A stretch of DNA of 64,000 nucleotides from Streptomyces fulvoviolaceus (GTDB lineage: Bacteria > Actinomycetota > Actinomycetes > Streptomycetales > Streptomycetaceae), in contig NZ_JOEY01000012.1 in NCBI RefSeq assembly GCF_000718165.1, positions 124,001-188,000 on the forward strand. The letters run 5' to 3'. A program made the position numbers and the translations under genes. The notes under the pieces are model-generated. The model was not told where the DNA came from, did no database searches, and saw only the letters and a list, made by a program, of their open reading frames with translations. Within the stretch, counting starts at the first letter, position 1. Each line of letters begins with the position of its first letter. Shown piece by piece: positions 41,621 through 50,862 of this stretch.

Positions 41621-42487
41621 TCACCTGAACACCGAGGGCGGCGGCGCCGGAGAGGCGACCGCCGCCTTGTCCGTCACCGGTACGGCGCCGCCCGTGAAGT
41701 CCCTGAGTTCCTTGCCGTGTTCGACGCGGCCCGGGTGCGGGTCGGAGGCGGCGCGGCGGGTCAGTTCCGGGAGCGGGAGTGGGGTGTCGGAGGCGACCAG
41801 GACGGCGTTGCCGAAGCGCTTGCCGCGCAGGACGGTCGGGTCGGCGATCAGCGCGAGCTCGGGGAAGCGGGCCGCGGCGGTGGCGATCTGGCCGCGCAGG
41901 TGGGCCAGTGGCGGGCCGTCGGCGAGGTTGGCGGCGTAGTAACCGCCCGGCTTCAGGGCCCGCCGGACCTCGTCGAGGAACTCGGTCGAGGTGAGGTGGG
42001 CGGGGGTGCGGGCGCCGCTGAACACGTCGGCGATGACGAGGTCGGCCCAGCCCTCGGGCACCTTGGCGAGCCCTTCGCGGGCGTCGACGGAGCGGATCCT
42101 GATCCGGGCGCCGGGATCCAACGGCAGTTCCCGCCGGACCAGTTGGACGAGCGCCGCGTCCCGTTCGACGACCTGCTGGGTGGAGCGGGGGCGGGTGGCG
42201 GCGACATAGCGCGCGAGGGTGAGCGCACCCCCGCCGAGGTGCACGGCGTGCACCGGTCTGCCGGGTGGTGCGACCAGATCGATGACGTGCCCCAGCCGGC
42301 GCTGGTACTCGAAGGACAGATACGCCGGGTCGTCGAGATCGACGTGCGACTGCGGCGCCCCGTCGATCAACAGCGTCCAGGCCCGCGCCCGGTCCCGATC
42401 GGGCATGAGCTCGGCGAGCCCACCGTCGACCGCCTCTACGACGGCTTCGGCGGGCGCCTGCCGCCGCGCGCTCCTGGACTTTCCCAC
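41621..42487 (-). CDS. Spermidine synthase-like methyltransferase-fold protein
   Basis: 288 residues, Rossmann fold of the spermine/spermidine synthase family. The nucleotide-binding segment (AVHLGGGALTLARYVAATRP) is near residue 82; VVERDAALVQLVRREL and DLVIADVFSGARTP match the acidic residues that contact the aminopropyl donor. The gatekeeping and catalytic residues of true spermidine synthase are not clearly kept, and short actinobacterial members of this type have no assigned reaction. GTG start. It is convergent with the small secreted protein gene. Confidence 0.78.
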   Translation of the reverse strand: MGKSRSARRQAPAEAVVEAVDGGLAELMPDRDRARAWTLLIDGAPQSHVDLDDPAYLSFEYQRRLGHVIDLVAPPGRPVHAVHLGGGALTLARYVAATRPRSTQQVVERDAALVQLVRRELPLDPGARIRIRSVDAREGLAKVPEGWADLVIADVFSGARTPAHLTSTEFLDEVRRALKPGGYYAANLADGPPLAHLRGQIATAAARFPELALIADPTVLRGKRFGNAVLVASDTPLPLPELTRRAASDPHPGRVEHGKELRDFTGGAVPVTDKAAVASPAPPPSVFR

Positions 42488-42540
42488 TCCGCCATTATCA
42501 GGCGGCGCGGCGCGCTCGGCTCAGTGGGTTCGCCCCGGCA

Positions 42541-42930
42541 TCACTGGCAGTTGTCCGCGGCCTCGATCAGCCGGGCCGCCTCCCCGAGCGCCGCCCGCAG
42601 CACCGCCGGATCGGTCGCCAGGTCGGCCTCGCCGGGGGGCAGCAGCCAGTCCGACCCCTCGACGGGCGGCTCGGGCTCGGGGGTCAGCCGTAGTCCACGC
42701 CCGTCGGTCTCCGTACAGGTACTGCCGGGGACGTCCCACGCCGCCGCGGTGCCCGGCGGCACCAGGAAGCCCAGCGTGTCACCGCCGTCGTCGTGCAGTA
42801 CGGGTCCCACCGCGTCGCCCACCCCGCGCCGCAGGATGTCGACCGCCTCCAGCCCCTGGCGCGTCGGCACCGTCACGACGTCACAGACGGTCTCCGTCAC
42901 CTGCGCAGTCTCCATCCCGGCCTCCACCAC
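42541..42930 (-). CDS. Streptomyces hypothetical protein
   Basis: 129 residues, acidic, no signal peptide or membrane segment. The segment FLVPPGTAAAWDVPGSTCTE with GRGLRLTPEPEPP resembles parts of Streptomyces proteins related to the N-terminal domain of bifunctional primase-polymerases, but the match is by eye only. Tandem GTG starts (42930, 42927) follow a GAGGAGG site. No neighbour gives a functional hint. Confidence 0.65.
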   Translation of the reverse strand: MVEAGMETAQVTETVCDVVTVPTRQGLEAVDILRRGVGDAVGPVLHDDGGDTLGFLVPPGTAAAWDVPGSTCTETDGRGLRLTPEPEPPVEGSDWLLPPGEADLATDPAVLRAALGEAARLIEAADNCQ

Positions 42931-43220
42931 GGAACCCCTCCTCGGACGAGCGGGTCGGGAGTCGGGCGGCTCCCGGTCCTAAGGAGTCAACGCGCGCGGG
43001 CGTCAACGGCTACGGCGGAAGTCAGCCACAAAGGATGGCAGTTCATGGCAGATCCCGGATGAGATATCCGGTTTGTAGCCAAACACTGCGTGGCGGGTCC
43101 GACACAGCGGGTACGTTCTTGCCCGCCGGAAACAGGGCTTCACACGAACAAAGCGGCCGAACCGGCCAACTCGCCCCGCGTCCGGCATGGTTCGACGGTT
43201 CGTCACGAGAGGACCCGGCC

Positions 43221-44681
43221 ATGGCGTCGTCAATGGTGACCTCGTCCCCGTCCCCCAGACCACCGCAGCCGAACCGCGCGTTCCGGCAGTTGCGCGGACA
43301 ACGCTCACCGGCCGAGTTCGCGGCGGCGGTGCGGCGGGCCGCTCGCGAGATCGGCGAGCGGGTCAGCTGCGACGCACGCTATGTGGGCCGCGTGGAGGCG
43401 GGCGAGATCCGCTGCCCCAACTACGCGTACGAACGGGTGTTCCTGCACATGTTCCCCGGCCGCACGCTCACCGACCTGGGCTTCGCGCCCCGCTCATCCG
43501 TACGCGGACGCCGGGCGCACGCCGCCGAGGACGCGCCTCCCTCGCACACCACAAGCCCGGTGTGCGCCGCGTACGCCACAAGTGAGACGCGAGAGGCGCA
43601 CGAGCCGTATGACACGCAGAACCCGCACGACCCTTTCGAGACGTACGACAACTACGAGGAGAGCGACGTGCTGCGTCGCGCATTCATGACCGGCTCAGGC
43701 GCCACGGTGGCCGCCGCCACACTGGGCCCCCTCAAGCTCGCCACCGACGCCGGGGCCGCGGAACGGCCCGTCCGGCGCGCCGGCGCGAGCGAGGCGGGCT
43801 CCCTGGAAGAGGCCGTACGCAGGATCCGGCTGCTCGACGACCGGCACGGCGCGGACGGTCTCTACCGGCGCGCGGCGGCTCCGCTGCGCGCCGCGTACGC
43901 GCTGCTGGACGCCGGCGCGACCCGGCAGTCGACTGCGGACCGGCTCCACTCGGGCGCCGGTGAACTGGCCATCTCGGTGGGCTGGCTGGCGCACGACTCG
44001 GGGCGGTTCGACGACGCCCGCTCGCACTACGCGGAGGCGCTCGCGACCGCCAGAGTGACCGACGACGACGCCCTGGAGGCACACGCCTTCTGCAACATGG
44101 CGTTCCTCGCGCGCGACGCGGGGCGCCCGCGCGAGGCGGTGCGCGCCGCGCAGGCCGCACAACGCGTCGCACGCCCCCTGGGCTCCGCCCGCCTGATGTC
44201 GCTGCTCGCGCTGCGCGAGGCCGGCGGCTGGGCGGGGCTCGCCGACCGCACCGGCTGCGAACAGGCCCTGGCCCGCGCGCAGGTCCTCTACGAGCGAGGC
44301 CACTCGGACGCCGACCCCGAGTGGATGAGCTTCTACGGAGAGGCCGAGTTGGAGGGGCTGGAGGCGCAGTGCTGGTCGACGCTGGGCGACTGGCCGCGCG
44401 CCGCCCGCCACGCCCGCCACGCGGCCCGCCTCCAGGACCCGCACTTCACCCGGAACATCGCGCTGTACACGGCGGAACTCGCCGACGACCTGGCGCGGGG
44501 CGGCCGCCCCGACGAGGCCGCGACGGCGGGCATGCGGGTGCTGGACCTGCTGGACGAGGTCCAGTCGTCCAGGGTCCAGACGATGCTCGCGGGAACGGCA
44601 CGGGTGCTGCTGCCGCACCGGCGGGCTTCGGGGGTGTCGGAGTTCCTGGAACGGCACGCTTCGGCTCCGCGTACGGCGTGA
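43221..44681 (+). CDS. NsdA-like TPR regulatory protein
   Basis: 486 residues. Residues about 20-75 form an XRE-like helix-turn-helix (AFRQLRGQRSPAEFAAAVRR to YVGRVEAGEIRCPNYAYERV). An acidic Thr/Glu/His-rich linker (about 85-150) and a helical tetratricopeptide array follow (about 190-470, for example DARSHYAEALATARVTDDDA). This layout matches the NsdA family, negative regulators of differentiation and antibiotics in Streptomyces. The ATG has a GAGAGGA site. The frame is open far upstream, but that part shadows two minus-strand genes. Confidence 0.72.
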   Translation: MASSMVTSSPSPRPPQPNRAFRQLRGQRSPAEFAAAVRRAAREIGERVSCDARYVGRVEAGEIRCPNYAYERVFLHMFPGRTLTDLGFAPRSSVRGRRAHAAEDAPPSHTTSPVCAAYATSETREAHEPYDTQNPHDPFETYDNYEESDVLRRAFMTGSGATVAAATLGPLKLATDAGAAERPVRRAGASEAGSLEEAVRRIRLLDDRHGADGLYRRAAAPLRAAYALLDAGATRQSTADRLHSGAGELAISVGWLAHDSGRFDDARSHYAEALATARVTDDDALEAHAFCNMAFLARDAGRPREAVRAAQAAQRVARPLGSARLMSLLALREAGGWAGLADRTGCEQALARAQVLYERGHSDADPEWMSFYGEAELEGLEAQCWSTLGDWPRAARHARHAARLQDPHFTRNIALYTAELADDLARGGRPDEAATAGMRVLDLLDEVQSSRVQTMLAGTARVLLPHRRASGVSEFLERHASAPRTA

Positions 44682-44693
44682 CAGGAGGGTTGT

Positions 44694-44764
44694 CCGGCTG
44701 CGGCTCGGTGGGGGCTGGTCGCGCCCCGCGGCGGAGCCGCAAATCGATACGGCCCCGCGCCCCT
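44694..44764 (-). repeat. Inverted, longer member of the 10603-10646 repeat family
   Basis: On the minus strand it reads GGGGCGCGGGG, then CGATTTGCGGCTCCGCCGCG, then GCGCGACCAGCCCCCACCGA. It fills the gap between the NsdA-like gene and the convergent phosphatase gene and probably serves as terminator. Confidence 0.7.
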
Positions 44765-44772
44765 TGGGGGGG

Positions 44773-45375
44773 TTACTCCTGGCCTGCCAAGTGCCCCAGG
44801 TCGTTCCAGCTCTCGATCGCCGGCTCCCCGTACGCCCAGCCCAACACGGACAGGGACGTGGGATTCAGCCGGATCCGTGCCGCGAAGTCGATCGGCAGGC
44901 CCAGCCACCGTGCTCCGATGGACCGCAGGATGTGCCCGTGCGCGAACACCAGCACGTCCCGGTCCGCCGCGCGCGCCCACGCGACGACCTCGTCCGCGCG
45001 CGCGGTGACCTCGGCGAGCGACTCGCCCTCCGGCACCCCGTCCCGCCAGATCAGCCAGCCGGGCCGGACGGCCTGGATCTCGTCCGGCGTCATGCCCTCG
45101 TAGGCGCCGTAGTCCCACTCCATGAGCGTGTCCCAGGTGCTCGCGCGCTCGCCGAATCCGGCGAGTTCGCAGGTCTCACGCGCGCGTGCCAGCGGGCTGG
45201 TGCGTATCTCGACGCCGTCGAGGCCGTCGAGCGGCGCCCGGTGCAGCCGCTCGCCCAGCAGCTTGGCCCCGCGCCGGCCCTCTTCGAGGAGCGGGACATC
45301 GGTCCTGCCGGTGTGCTTCCCGGACAGCGACCACGCCGTCTGTCCGTGCCGGGCCAGCAGGATGCGCGGTGCCAT
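44773..45375 (-). CDS. Histidine phosphatase (phosphoglycerate mutase-like)
   Basis: A 200-residue protein of the two-histidine phosphatase clan. The phosphorylated His is in [14 protein letters not shown] near residue 11; the second His is in [17 protein letters not shown] near 150; [11 protein letters not shown] supplies the acid Glu. In the cytosol such proteins dephosphorylate small phosphate esters; the substrate is not predictable. The ATG ([11 protein letters not shown]) has a GGAAGG site; the longer frame adds 16 unconserved residues. Confidence 0.88.
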   Translation of the reverse strand: MAPRILLARHGQTAWSLSGKHTGRTDVPLLEEGRRGAKLLGERLHRAPLDGLDGVEIRTSPLARARETCELAGFGERASTWDTLMEWDYGAYEGMTPDEIQAVRPGWLIWRDGVPEGESLAEVTARADEVVAWARAADRDVLVFAHGHILRSIGARWLGLPIDFAARIRLNPTSLSVLGWAYGEPAIESWNDLGHLAGQE

Positions 45376-45573
45376 GGGGGGGGACCCTTCCGGGAGAAAT
45401 GAGAGGCGGAACGCCTCCATCATCGCTCAGGCTGGGCGGGGGCAACCCGGTGGGCGATCTCTGCGTCTTTGAGGGCCGGGGGCGCTCCACGGAGGCGCGC
45501 ACATACGACATAAAGTGGCACGACCGGTCCAAGACCGCCGGGCGCGCGCGACACGAAGGGGGAGGGCGATCGG

Positions 45574-46530
45574 ATGCCGCAGACCGAGACACCAGGCATC
45601 GAGGCAGCCCCACGGACGCGGCTGCGCTGGTGGACCGAGCTGCCACTGATCGTGCTGGTGTACGCCTGCTACTCCGCGGGCCGGCTCCTCGCCCGGGGCG
45701 ACGTGTCCGGTGCCGTCGACCACGGCCTGGCGATCCTGCGTGTCGAGAAGTTCCTGCACCTCAACGCGGAGCACCCGCTCAACCGGCTGTTCACCCGCGA
45801 GGCCTGGCTCGGCGTGCCGGCCGACTTCTGGTACGCGTCGCTGCACTACCTCGTCACGCCCGCCATCCTGGTCTGGCTCTTCAGATCGCGCACACTGCAC
45901 TACCGCGCGGCCCGCACCTGGCTGATGACGTCCACCTTCATCGGCCTGATCGGCTTCACCCTGTTGCCGACCTGCCCGCCCCGTCTGCTCTCCGCGAGCC
46001 ACGGCTTCGTCGACACGATGGCCCAGTACAGCTCGTACGGCTGGTGGGGCGGCGACGCGAGCGCCCCCCGGGGCCTGGGCGGCATGACGAACCAGTACGC
46101 CGCCATGCCCAGCCTGCACGTGGGCTGGGCCCTGTGGTGCGGCGTGATGCTGTGGCGGTACGGCAGGACGCGTACGGCGAAGACCGCAGCGGTCGTCTAC
46201 CCGCTGGTGACCACGATCGTGGTCATGGGCACCGCCAACCACTACTTCCTCGACGCGGTCGCGGGGGCGGCCGCGATGGGGCTCGGGCTGCTGCTCGCGC
46301 CGTACGTCACCCGGGCCGCGAACCGGGGCACCGCGTGGCTGAAGACACGGGTGGTGCCCGTCACGGCGGTGGGCTCTCCCGGCGCACCCGCCTCAATTGT
46401 CAGTGGCGGATGCCAGACTTCCGCGGGTGAGCACTTTCCACGGCAGCGCGAGTCACGGGTCGGTTCCGGAGCCGAGCCGGGTGCCTCCCCCTCGGACGCG
46501 GGGGACGGCGCTCCGGCAGCGGCTCGCTGA
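45574..46530 (+). CDS. PAP2-family membrane phosphatase
   Basis: 318 residues with about six membrane segments. The PAP2 motifs are in SLHYLVTPAILVWLF, MPSLHVGWALW and MGTANHYFLDAVAG (catalytic His). It belongs to the PAP2_3 group (inositol phosphorylceramide synthase-like), acting on lipid phosphates or as a phospholipid-headgroup transferase in actinobacteria. The last 60 residues are a low-complexity tail overlapping the next gene by about 100 nt. ATG start after a GGGGGAGGG site. Confidence 0.85.
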   Translation: MPQTETPGIEAAPRTRLRWWTELPLIVLVYACYSAGRLLARGDVSGAVDHGLAILRVEKFLHLNAEHPLNRLFTREAWLGVPADFWYASLHYLVTPAILVWLFRSRTLHYRAARTWLMTSTFIGLIGFTLLPTCPPRLLSASHGFVDTMAQYSSYGWWGGDASAPRGLGGMTNQYAAMPSLHVGWALWCGVMLWRYGRTRTAKTAAVVYPLVTTIVVMGTANHYFLDAVAGAAAMGLGLLLAPYVTRAANRGTAWLKTRVVPVTAVGSPGAPASIVSGGCQTSAGEHFPRQRESRVGSGAEPGASPSDAGDGAPAAAR

Positions 46531-47596
46531 GCTGCGCGGCCCCGACGTACCGGCCAAGGCACTCGACGCGCGCGCCCTCGCGGCCCTCGCCGCCAACCCC
46601 GGCTGCAAGCGGCGCGCGCTCCTCGACGGCGCCGGGGTGAACAAGGCGACACTGGCGAGCGCGCTGGGCTCGCCCTCCGCCTTCGGGCAGTCGCAGTTCG
46701 CCCTCACGCGTGGCAACGCCTTCGAGGCGAAGGTCAAGGCGGACGGTGGCGCGGAGCTGCTGCGGCTGGTGCACGAGAGGCTGGACCCGGCCGCCGAACC
46801 ACCCGTCGACGCCCAGGTCCCCGACCTCACCGCGATCGGCCCCGAGGGCCGCACCGCGCGTACGGCCCTGGCTCTGCGCGAGGCCGCCTCCGGTGGCTGG
46901 ACGCTGCTCGACCACCCGATGCTCGCCCTCGACGTCGCCGGCTCCCCCGCCTTCCTGGAGCCGGACGCAGTGGTCGTGCACCCGGACGGCAGCTGGACGG
47001 TCGTGGAGATCAAGTCCTTCCCGATGCTGGACGGTTCGGCGGACCCGTCGAAGGTGGGCGCGGCCGCCCGCCAGGCCGCGGTGTACGTGCTGGCGCTGGA
47101 GGAGGTCGCGGCCCGCCTCGAAACTCCCCCGCGCGTGCGCCACCGTGTCCTGCTCGTCTGCCCCAAGGACTTCTCCAACCTGCCCACCGCGTCCGCCGTC
47201 GACGTCCGCAAGCAGCGCGCGGTCACCGCCCGCCAGCTGGCCCGTCTCACCCGCATCCAGGACATCGCCGACGCCCTCCCCGAGGGCACCTGCTTCGCCC
47301 CCGACCTGCCCGCCGGCGAGCTGACCGCCGCGGTCGAGTCGGTCCCGGCGACGTACGCGCCCGAGTGCCTGTCCGCGTGCGAACTGGCCTTCCACTGCCG
47401 CGACCGCTCCCGCACGGACGGCGCGGTGACCTCGCTGGGCCGGTCGGTCCGTGCCGAACTGGGCGGCCTGACGACGGTGGAGGACGTCCTGTCCGCCGCG
47501 CGCGGGGAGACCGGGGACCCGGACGACCCGGCGGTGGCCGCTCTGCGGAGAGCAGCGGAACTGCGAGCGGAAGCTCTGGGGGCGACATGTCGCTGA
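46427..47596 (+). CDS. Fe-S cluster PD-(D/E)XK (RecB/Cas4-like) nuclease
   Basis: About 389 residues. The nuclease core is seen as FLEPDAVVVHPDGSWTVVEI followed by K (D-x13-E-x-K) near residue 190-210, with a later Q (AAARQAAVYVLALE) as motif IV. Four cysteines are placed as in Cas4/AddB/Dna2 Fe-S nucleases: one near the N-terminus (PGCKRRALL) and three at the C-terminus (PECLSACELAFHC). Such enzymes cut or trim single-stranded DNA ends. The GTG at 46427 is chosen; GTG 46403 and TTG 46397 are alternatives. It is followed by two coupled genes (10- and 4-nt overlaps). Confidence 0.82.
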   Translation: MSTFHGSASHGSVPEPSRVPPPRTRGTALRQRLAELRGPDVPAKALDARALAALAANPGCKRRALLDGAGVNKATLASALGSPSAFGQSQFALTRGNAFEAKVKADGGAELLRLVHERLDPAAEPPVDAQVPDLTAIGPEGRTARTALALREAASGGWTLLDHPMLALDVAGSPAFLEPDAVVVHPDGSWTVVEIKSFPMLDGSADPSKVGAAARQAAVYVLALEEVAARLETPPRVRHRVLLVCPKDFSNLPTASAVDVRKQRAVTARQLARLTRIQDIADALPEGTCFAPDLPAGELTAAVESVPATYAPECLSACELAFHCRDRSRTDGAVTSLGRSVRAELGGLTTVEDVLSAARGETGDPDDPAVAALRRAAELRAEALGATCR

Positions 47597-49188
47597 TCGC
47601 CACCCTCGCCCGCCTCGAGGCCGTCAGCACCGGCCGCGCCCAGCCCTCCGCCACTGTCCGGCACCGGCACCTGTCCGAGCGCCCGCTCGTCCTCGTGCCG
47701 CTCACCACCGCCGGTGAGGCCGGCGCCCCGCTCGGCGCACTCGTGGGCACCGACCGGGACGCGCCGCACCTGCTGGTCGTACCGCAGCCGCGCGACCGCG
47801 ACCTCAGGTTCGCGTTCCTGGCCGAGCTGGCGGGCGTCGTCCTGCCGTATCTCGACAGCTACGCCGAGGCCGTCGAGGCCGCCGAGCGCAACGAGACCGA
47901 TCCGGAGACCGGCAAGCGGGTCAAGGTCGAGGTCGAACTGTGCGCGGACGCCCCGCAGCTGATCCTGCCGAGCCGCGCGGGCGTCGACTTGGTACGGCTG
48001 CTCGGGCGCTCCATGCGCTTCCGGCGTACGGCGGAGCAGGACCCTGAGACCCCGTTTCCCGCGCCCCCGCACGTGCCGTTGCTGGGTCGGTGGCTGACCC
48101 ACTTCGGGGAGCGGGCCCGGGTGCCGGGTTCCTCGCTGCTGCTGGCCATGACGGACGTACTGGCCCGGCACTGGGCAACCGGTCAGTCCACCCTGGAGGA
48201 CCAGCACCTGGGCGCGCTGCTCGCCTGGATCGACCCGCCTGACCATGCCACCGGCGCCGAGGCCGCGCTCGCCGCCGAGCTCGCCCGCGACCCCAAGGGC
48301 CAGTTGCTGCACCCGCCCGCCGGCCCGGCCACCGACCCGGCGTTCGACAACAAGCTCCTCGCCCCGGCCTTCGAGCGCTACGACCGCGGGCGTACCGCCC
48401 TCGCCGCCGCCAGGGACGGTCTGGAGGCCGACGACCGCCTCGGCGAACTCACCGCCGCCGAGCGGGCGATCCGCGCCCTCGTCGAGAGCCGTACGCGCCC
48501 CACCTGGGACGCGGTGTGGCGCGGCCTCGACCTGCTGCGGGAGCTGCCCGAGGGCGCGCGCGTGGAGGAGCGCTGGACGCGCGACCGCTGGTCGTTCACC
48601 GCCCACCGCGACCGTGTCGTCGCGGGCGAGCCCCCGCAGCCGCGCCGCGACGACGCGGTGACCGCGGCCAACAAGCTCGCCGCACGCGAGCGTGAACAGG
48701 CCCGCCTGGAGGCGCAGGAAGCTCTCGACGACCCGCTGGTGATGGCGGGGCGGCGGCTGTCCGGGGAGGCGTTCGCGGGCGAGGTCACGGATGTCGTCAT
48801 GGCGTACAGCGAGGGCAAGCGGCCCAGCCCGCGCCCGCTGGTCACCGTCCGGACCGACGACCGGCCGCATCTCGGCGAGCGGGCCAAGGTGTACCGCTCG
48901 CTGGGCGGGAAGCCGCAGGCGGCGGAGTTCGTGGGGCACGAGGACTCCCCTGACGGCACGGCCCTGATCGTGCTGCGCGTGGTCGACAAGATGGGGCGCG
49001 GCAAGGAGCCCGAGGTCGGGTCCGTGCCCGAGAAGGGCGACCGGCTCTGCTTCACCGCCTTCGAGCACGAGCAGCGCGGCGGCGCGAAGCTGCCCGAGCC
49101 GGAGGACACGCCGTGGACGCACGGCGGACCGCCCGGTGAGGGCGTTCAGGAGGCCGCCGATCCCCTGACCGCGGAGGACGTCCTGTGA
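47587..49188 (+). CDS. Large conserved protein of a nuclease-helicase operon
   Basis: 533 residues, no recognised domain, no signal peptide or membrane segment. N-terminal 100 residues alternate beta and loop (RPLVLVPLTTAGEAGAPLGA, HLLVVPQPRDRDLRFAFLAE); the middle is helical and charged; a C-terminal beta-rich domain (about 400-500, LVTVRTDDRPHLGERAKVYR) could be an OB- or SH3-like fold. Its start overlaps the nuclease by 10 nt and its end overlaps the helicase by 4 nt, so all three proteins are probably made together and may form a complex. Role unknown. Confidence 0.75.
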   Translation: MSLIATLARLEAVSTGRAQPSATVRHRHLSERPLVLVPLTTAGEAGAPLGALVGTDRDAPHLLVVPQPRDRDLRFAFLAELAGVVLPYLDSYAEAVEAAERNETDPETGKRVKVEVELCADAPQLILPSRAGVDLVRLLGRSMRFRRTAEQDPETPFPAPPHVPLLGRWLTHFGERARVPGSSLLLAMTDVLARHWATGQSTLEDQHLGALLAWIDPPDHATGAEAALAAELARDPKGQLLHPPAGPATDPAFDNKLLAPAFERYDRGRTALAAARDGLEADDRLGELTAAERAIRALVESRTRPTWDAVWRGLDLLRELPEGARVEERWTRDRWSFTAHRDRVVAGEPPQPRRDDAVTAANKLAAREREQARLEAQEALDDPLVMAGRRLSGEAFAGEVTDVVMAYSEGKRPSPRPLVTVRTDDRPHLGERAKVYRSLGGKPQAAEFVGHEDSPDGTALIVLRVVDKMGRGKEPEVGSVPEKGDRLCFTAFEHEQRGGAKLPEPEDTPWTHGGPPGEGVQEAADPLTAEDVL

Positions 49189-50519
49189 CCACCGTTTTCG
49201 ACCCGGGCGCGGCGGCCACGCAGGCCACCGACGCGATCCTCCACGACACCCTGCACGGCACCGCGCGCGGTGTCGTCGTCGACTCCCCGCCCGGCGCCGG
49301 CAAGTCCACCCTCGTCGTCCACGCGGCACTCGAACTGGCCGATGCCGGGCGCCCGTTGATGGTCGTCGCCCAGACGAACGCACAGGTCGACGACCTCGTC
49401 CTGCGGCTCGCCGAGAAGAACCCCGAGCTGCCGGTCGGCCGTCTGCACAGCAGTGACGCCGACCCGTACGACAAGGCGCTCGACGACCTGCCGAACGTAC
49501 GGAAGTCGGCCAAGGCGGCCGACCTCGCCGGGCTCGATGTCGTGATCTCCACCGCCGCCAAGTGGGGGCACGTCAAGGTCGACGAGCCGTGGCGGCACGC
49601 GATCGTCGACGAGGCGTACCAGATGCGCTCCGACTCACTGCTGGCCGTGGCCGGCCTGTTCGAGCGGGCGCTGTTCGTGGGCGACCCGGGGCAGCTGGAC
49701 CCGTTCGCGATCGTGGGCAGTGAGCAGTGGGCGGGCCTGTCGTACGACCCCTCGGCCTCCGCGGTGACGACCCTCCTGGCCCACAACCCCGAGCTGCCGC
49801 AGCACCGCCTCCCGGTCTCCTGGCGCCTACCGGCCTCGGCGGCCCCCCTCGTCTCCGGCGCCTTCTACCCGTACACGCCCTTCCGCAGCGGCACCGACCA
49901 CGACGACCGCCACCTCGCCTTCGCGGTCCCCTCCGACGGCTCCGGCCCCGACCGGGTGATCGACGAGGCGGCGGAAGCGGGCTGGGGCCTGCTGGAACTG
50001 CCCGCCCGGCACACTCCCCGCACTGACCCCGAGGCGGTACGGGCGGTGGCGACGGTCGTACGACGCCTGCTGGACCGGGGCGGCGCGGCGACGTCGGAGC
50101 GCGGCCCCGACCCCACGCCCCTGACGGCCGACCGGATCGCAGTCGGCACCGCGCACCGCGACCAGGCGGCGGCCGTCCGCGCGGCACTGGCCGACCTGGG
50201 CGTCACTGACGTCACCGTCGACACGGCGAACCGCCTCCAGGGCCGCGAGTTCGACGTCACCGTCGTCCTCCACCCCCTCTCCGGCCGCCCCGACGCCACC
50301 GCCTTCCACCTGGAGACCGGCCGCCTCTGCGTCCTCGCCTCCCGCCACCGGCACGCCTGCATCGTGGTCTGCCGAGCGGGCGTCACCGACCTGCTGGACG
50401 ACTACCCGTCGACGGAACCGGTCCAGCTGGGGACGCTCGTGAAGTTCCCGGACGGCTGGGAGGCGAACCACGCGGTGCTGGCCCGGTTGGCCGAGCACCG
50501 GGTGGCCTGGCGGCCGTGA
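49185..50519 (+). CDS. SF1 helicase/ATPase
   Basis: 444 residues with the full superfamily 1 motif set: Walker A (DSPPGAGKSTLVVHA, near 38), Ia (VVAQTNAQVDDLVLRL), II (AIVDEAYQ), III (VGDPGQLDP), IV region (RIAVGTAHRDQAAAVR), V (VDTANRLQGREFDVTVV) and VI (LCVLASRHRHACIVV). It most resembles the UPF1/Dna2-like (AAA_11/AAA_12) branch, which moves 5'-3'. It has no nuclease of its own; the coupled nuclease gene upstream would supply it, as in a split Dna2. ATG overlaps the preceding stop. Confidence 0.88.
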   Translation: MTTVFDPGAAATQATDAILHDTLHGTARGVVVDSPPGAGKSTLVVHAALELADAGRPLMVVAQTNAQVDDLVLRLAEKNPELPVGRLHSSDADPYDKALDDLPNVRKSAKAADLAGLDVVISTAAKWGHVKVDEPWRHAIVDEAYQMRSDSLLAVAGLFERALFVGDPGQLDPFAIVGSEQWAGLSYDPSASAVTTLLAHNPELPQHRLPVSWRLPASAAPLVSGAFYPYTPFRSGTDHDDRHLAFAVPSDGSGPDRVIDEAAEAGWGLLELPARHTPRTDPEAVRAVATVVRRLLDRGGAATSERGPDPTPLTADRIAVGTAHRDQAAAVRAALADLGVTDVTVDTANRLQGREFDVTVVLHPLSGRPDATAFHLETGRLCVLASRHRHACIVVCRAGVTDLLDDYPSTEPVQLGTLVKFPDGWEANHAVLARLAEHRVAWRP

Positions 50520-50862
50520 CCGGCAACCGACCGCCTCGCCCGGCTGACGACAACCGCAACCCCGATGCACCGGACGCCCGCCGCGGCAGCAGCACACCGA
50601 TGCCGCGGCACGCCGCCGGAGGCAGCCGATGAATACAACCCGGAGGCCGGGAAGCGAATCACGCGGTGCCGGCCCGGCCGACGGAGCACCGGGGGGCCTG
50701 GCGGTGGTCGGCCGCCGGGAACATCGCGTCGTCCGGAGACCTTGATACCGCTGGAGTTTCCGGGATACCGCCGGAGGCAACCGGCCCTCTTGCACGGGCT
50801 TGGGACAATGGACGGTGGCCCCCCACAGGCGGGTCATCAGGTACGTACGAGGAGGAGAAGAC
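50520..50862 (+). other. Intergenic region after the helicase gene
   Basis: This 343-base stretch has no gene I can support. It is slightly less G+C-rich than its surroundings and has a few short inverted repeats (for example CCGGAGGC/CCGGG pieces), but no strong terminator or recognised operator. It presumably holds the helicase operon end and the promoter of the next gene. Confidence 0.5.

Noticed and set aside
41050..42982. A 638-codon plus-strand frame across three small genes
   Set aside because: It runs through genes on both strands, is Arg/Pro-rich without motifs, and conflicts with the supported calls.
46453..49383. A 976-codon open frame on the minus strand
   Set aside because: It is antisense to the nuclease and its downstream gene, is rich in Arg/Gly/Ala with no domain, and only reflects high third-position GC of the plus-strand genes.
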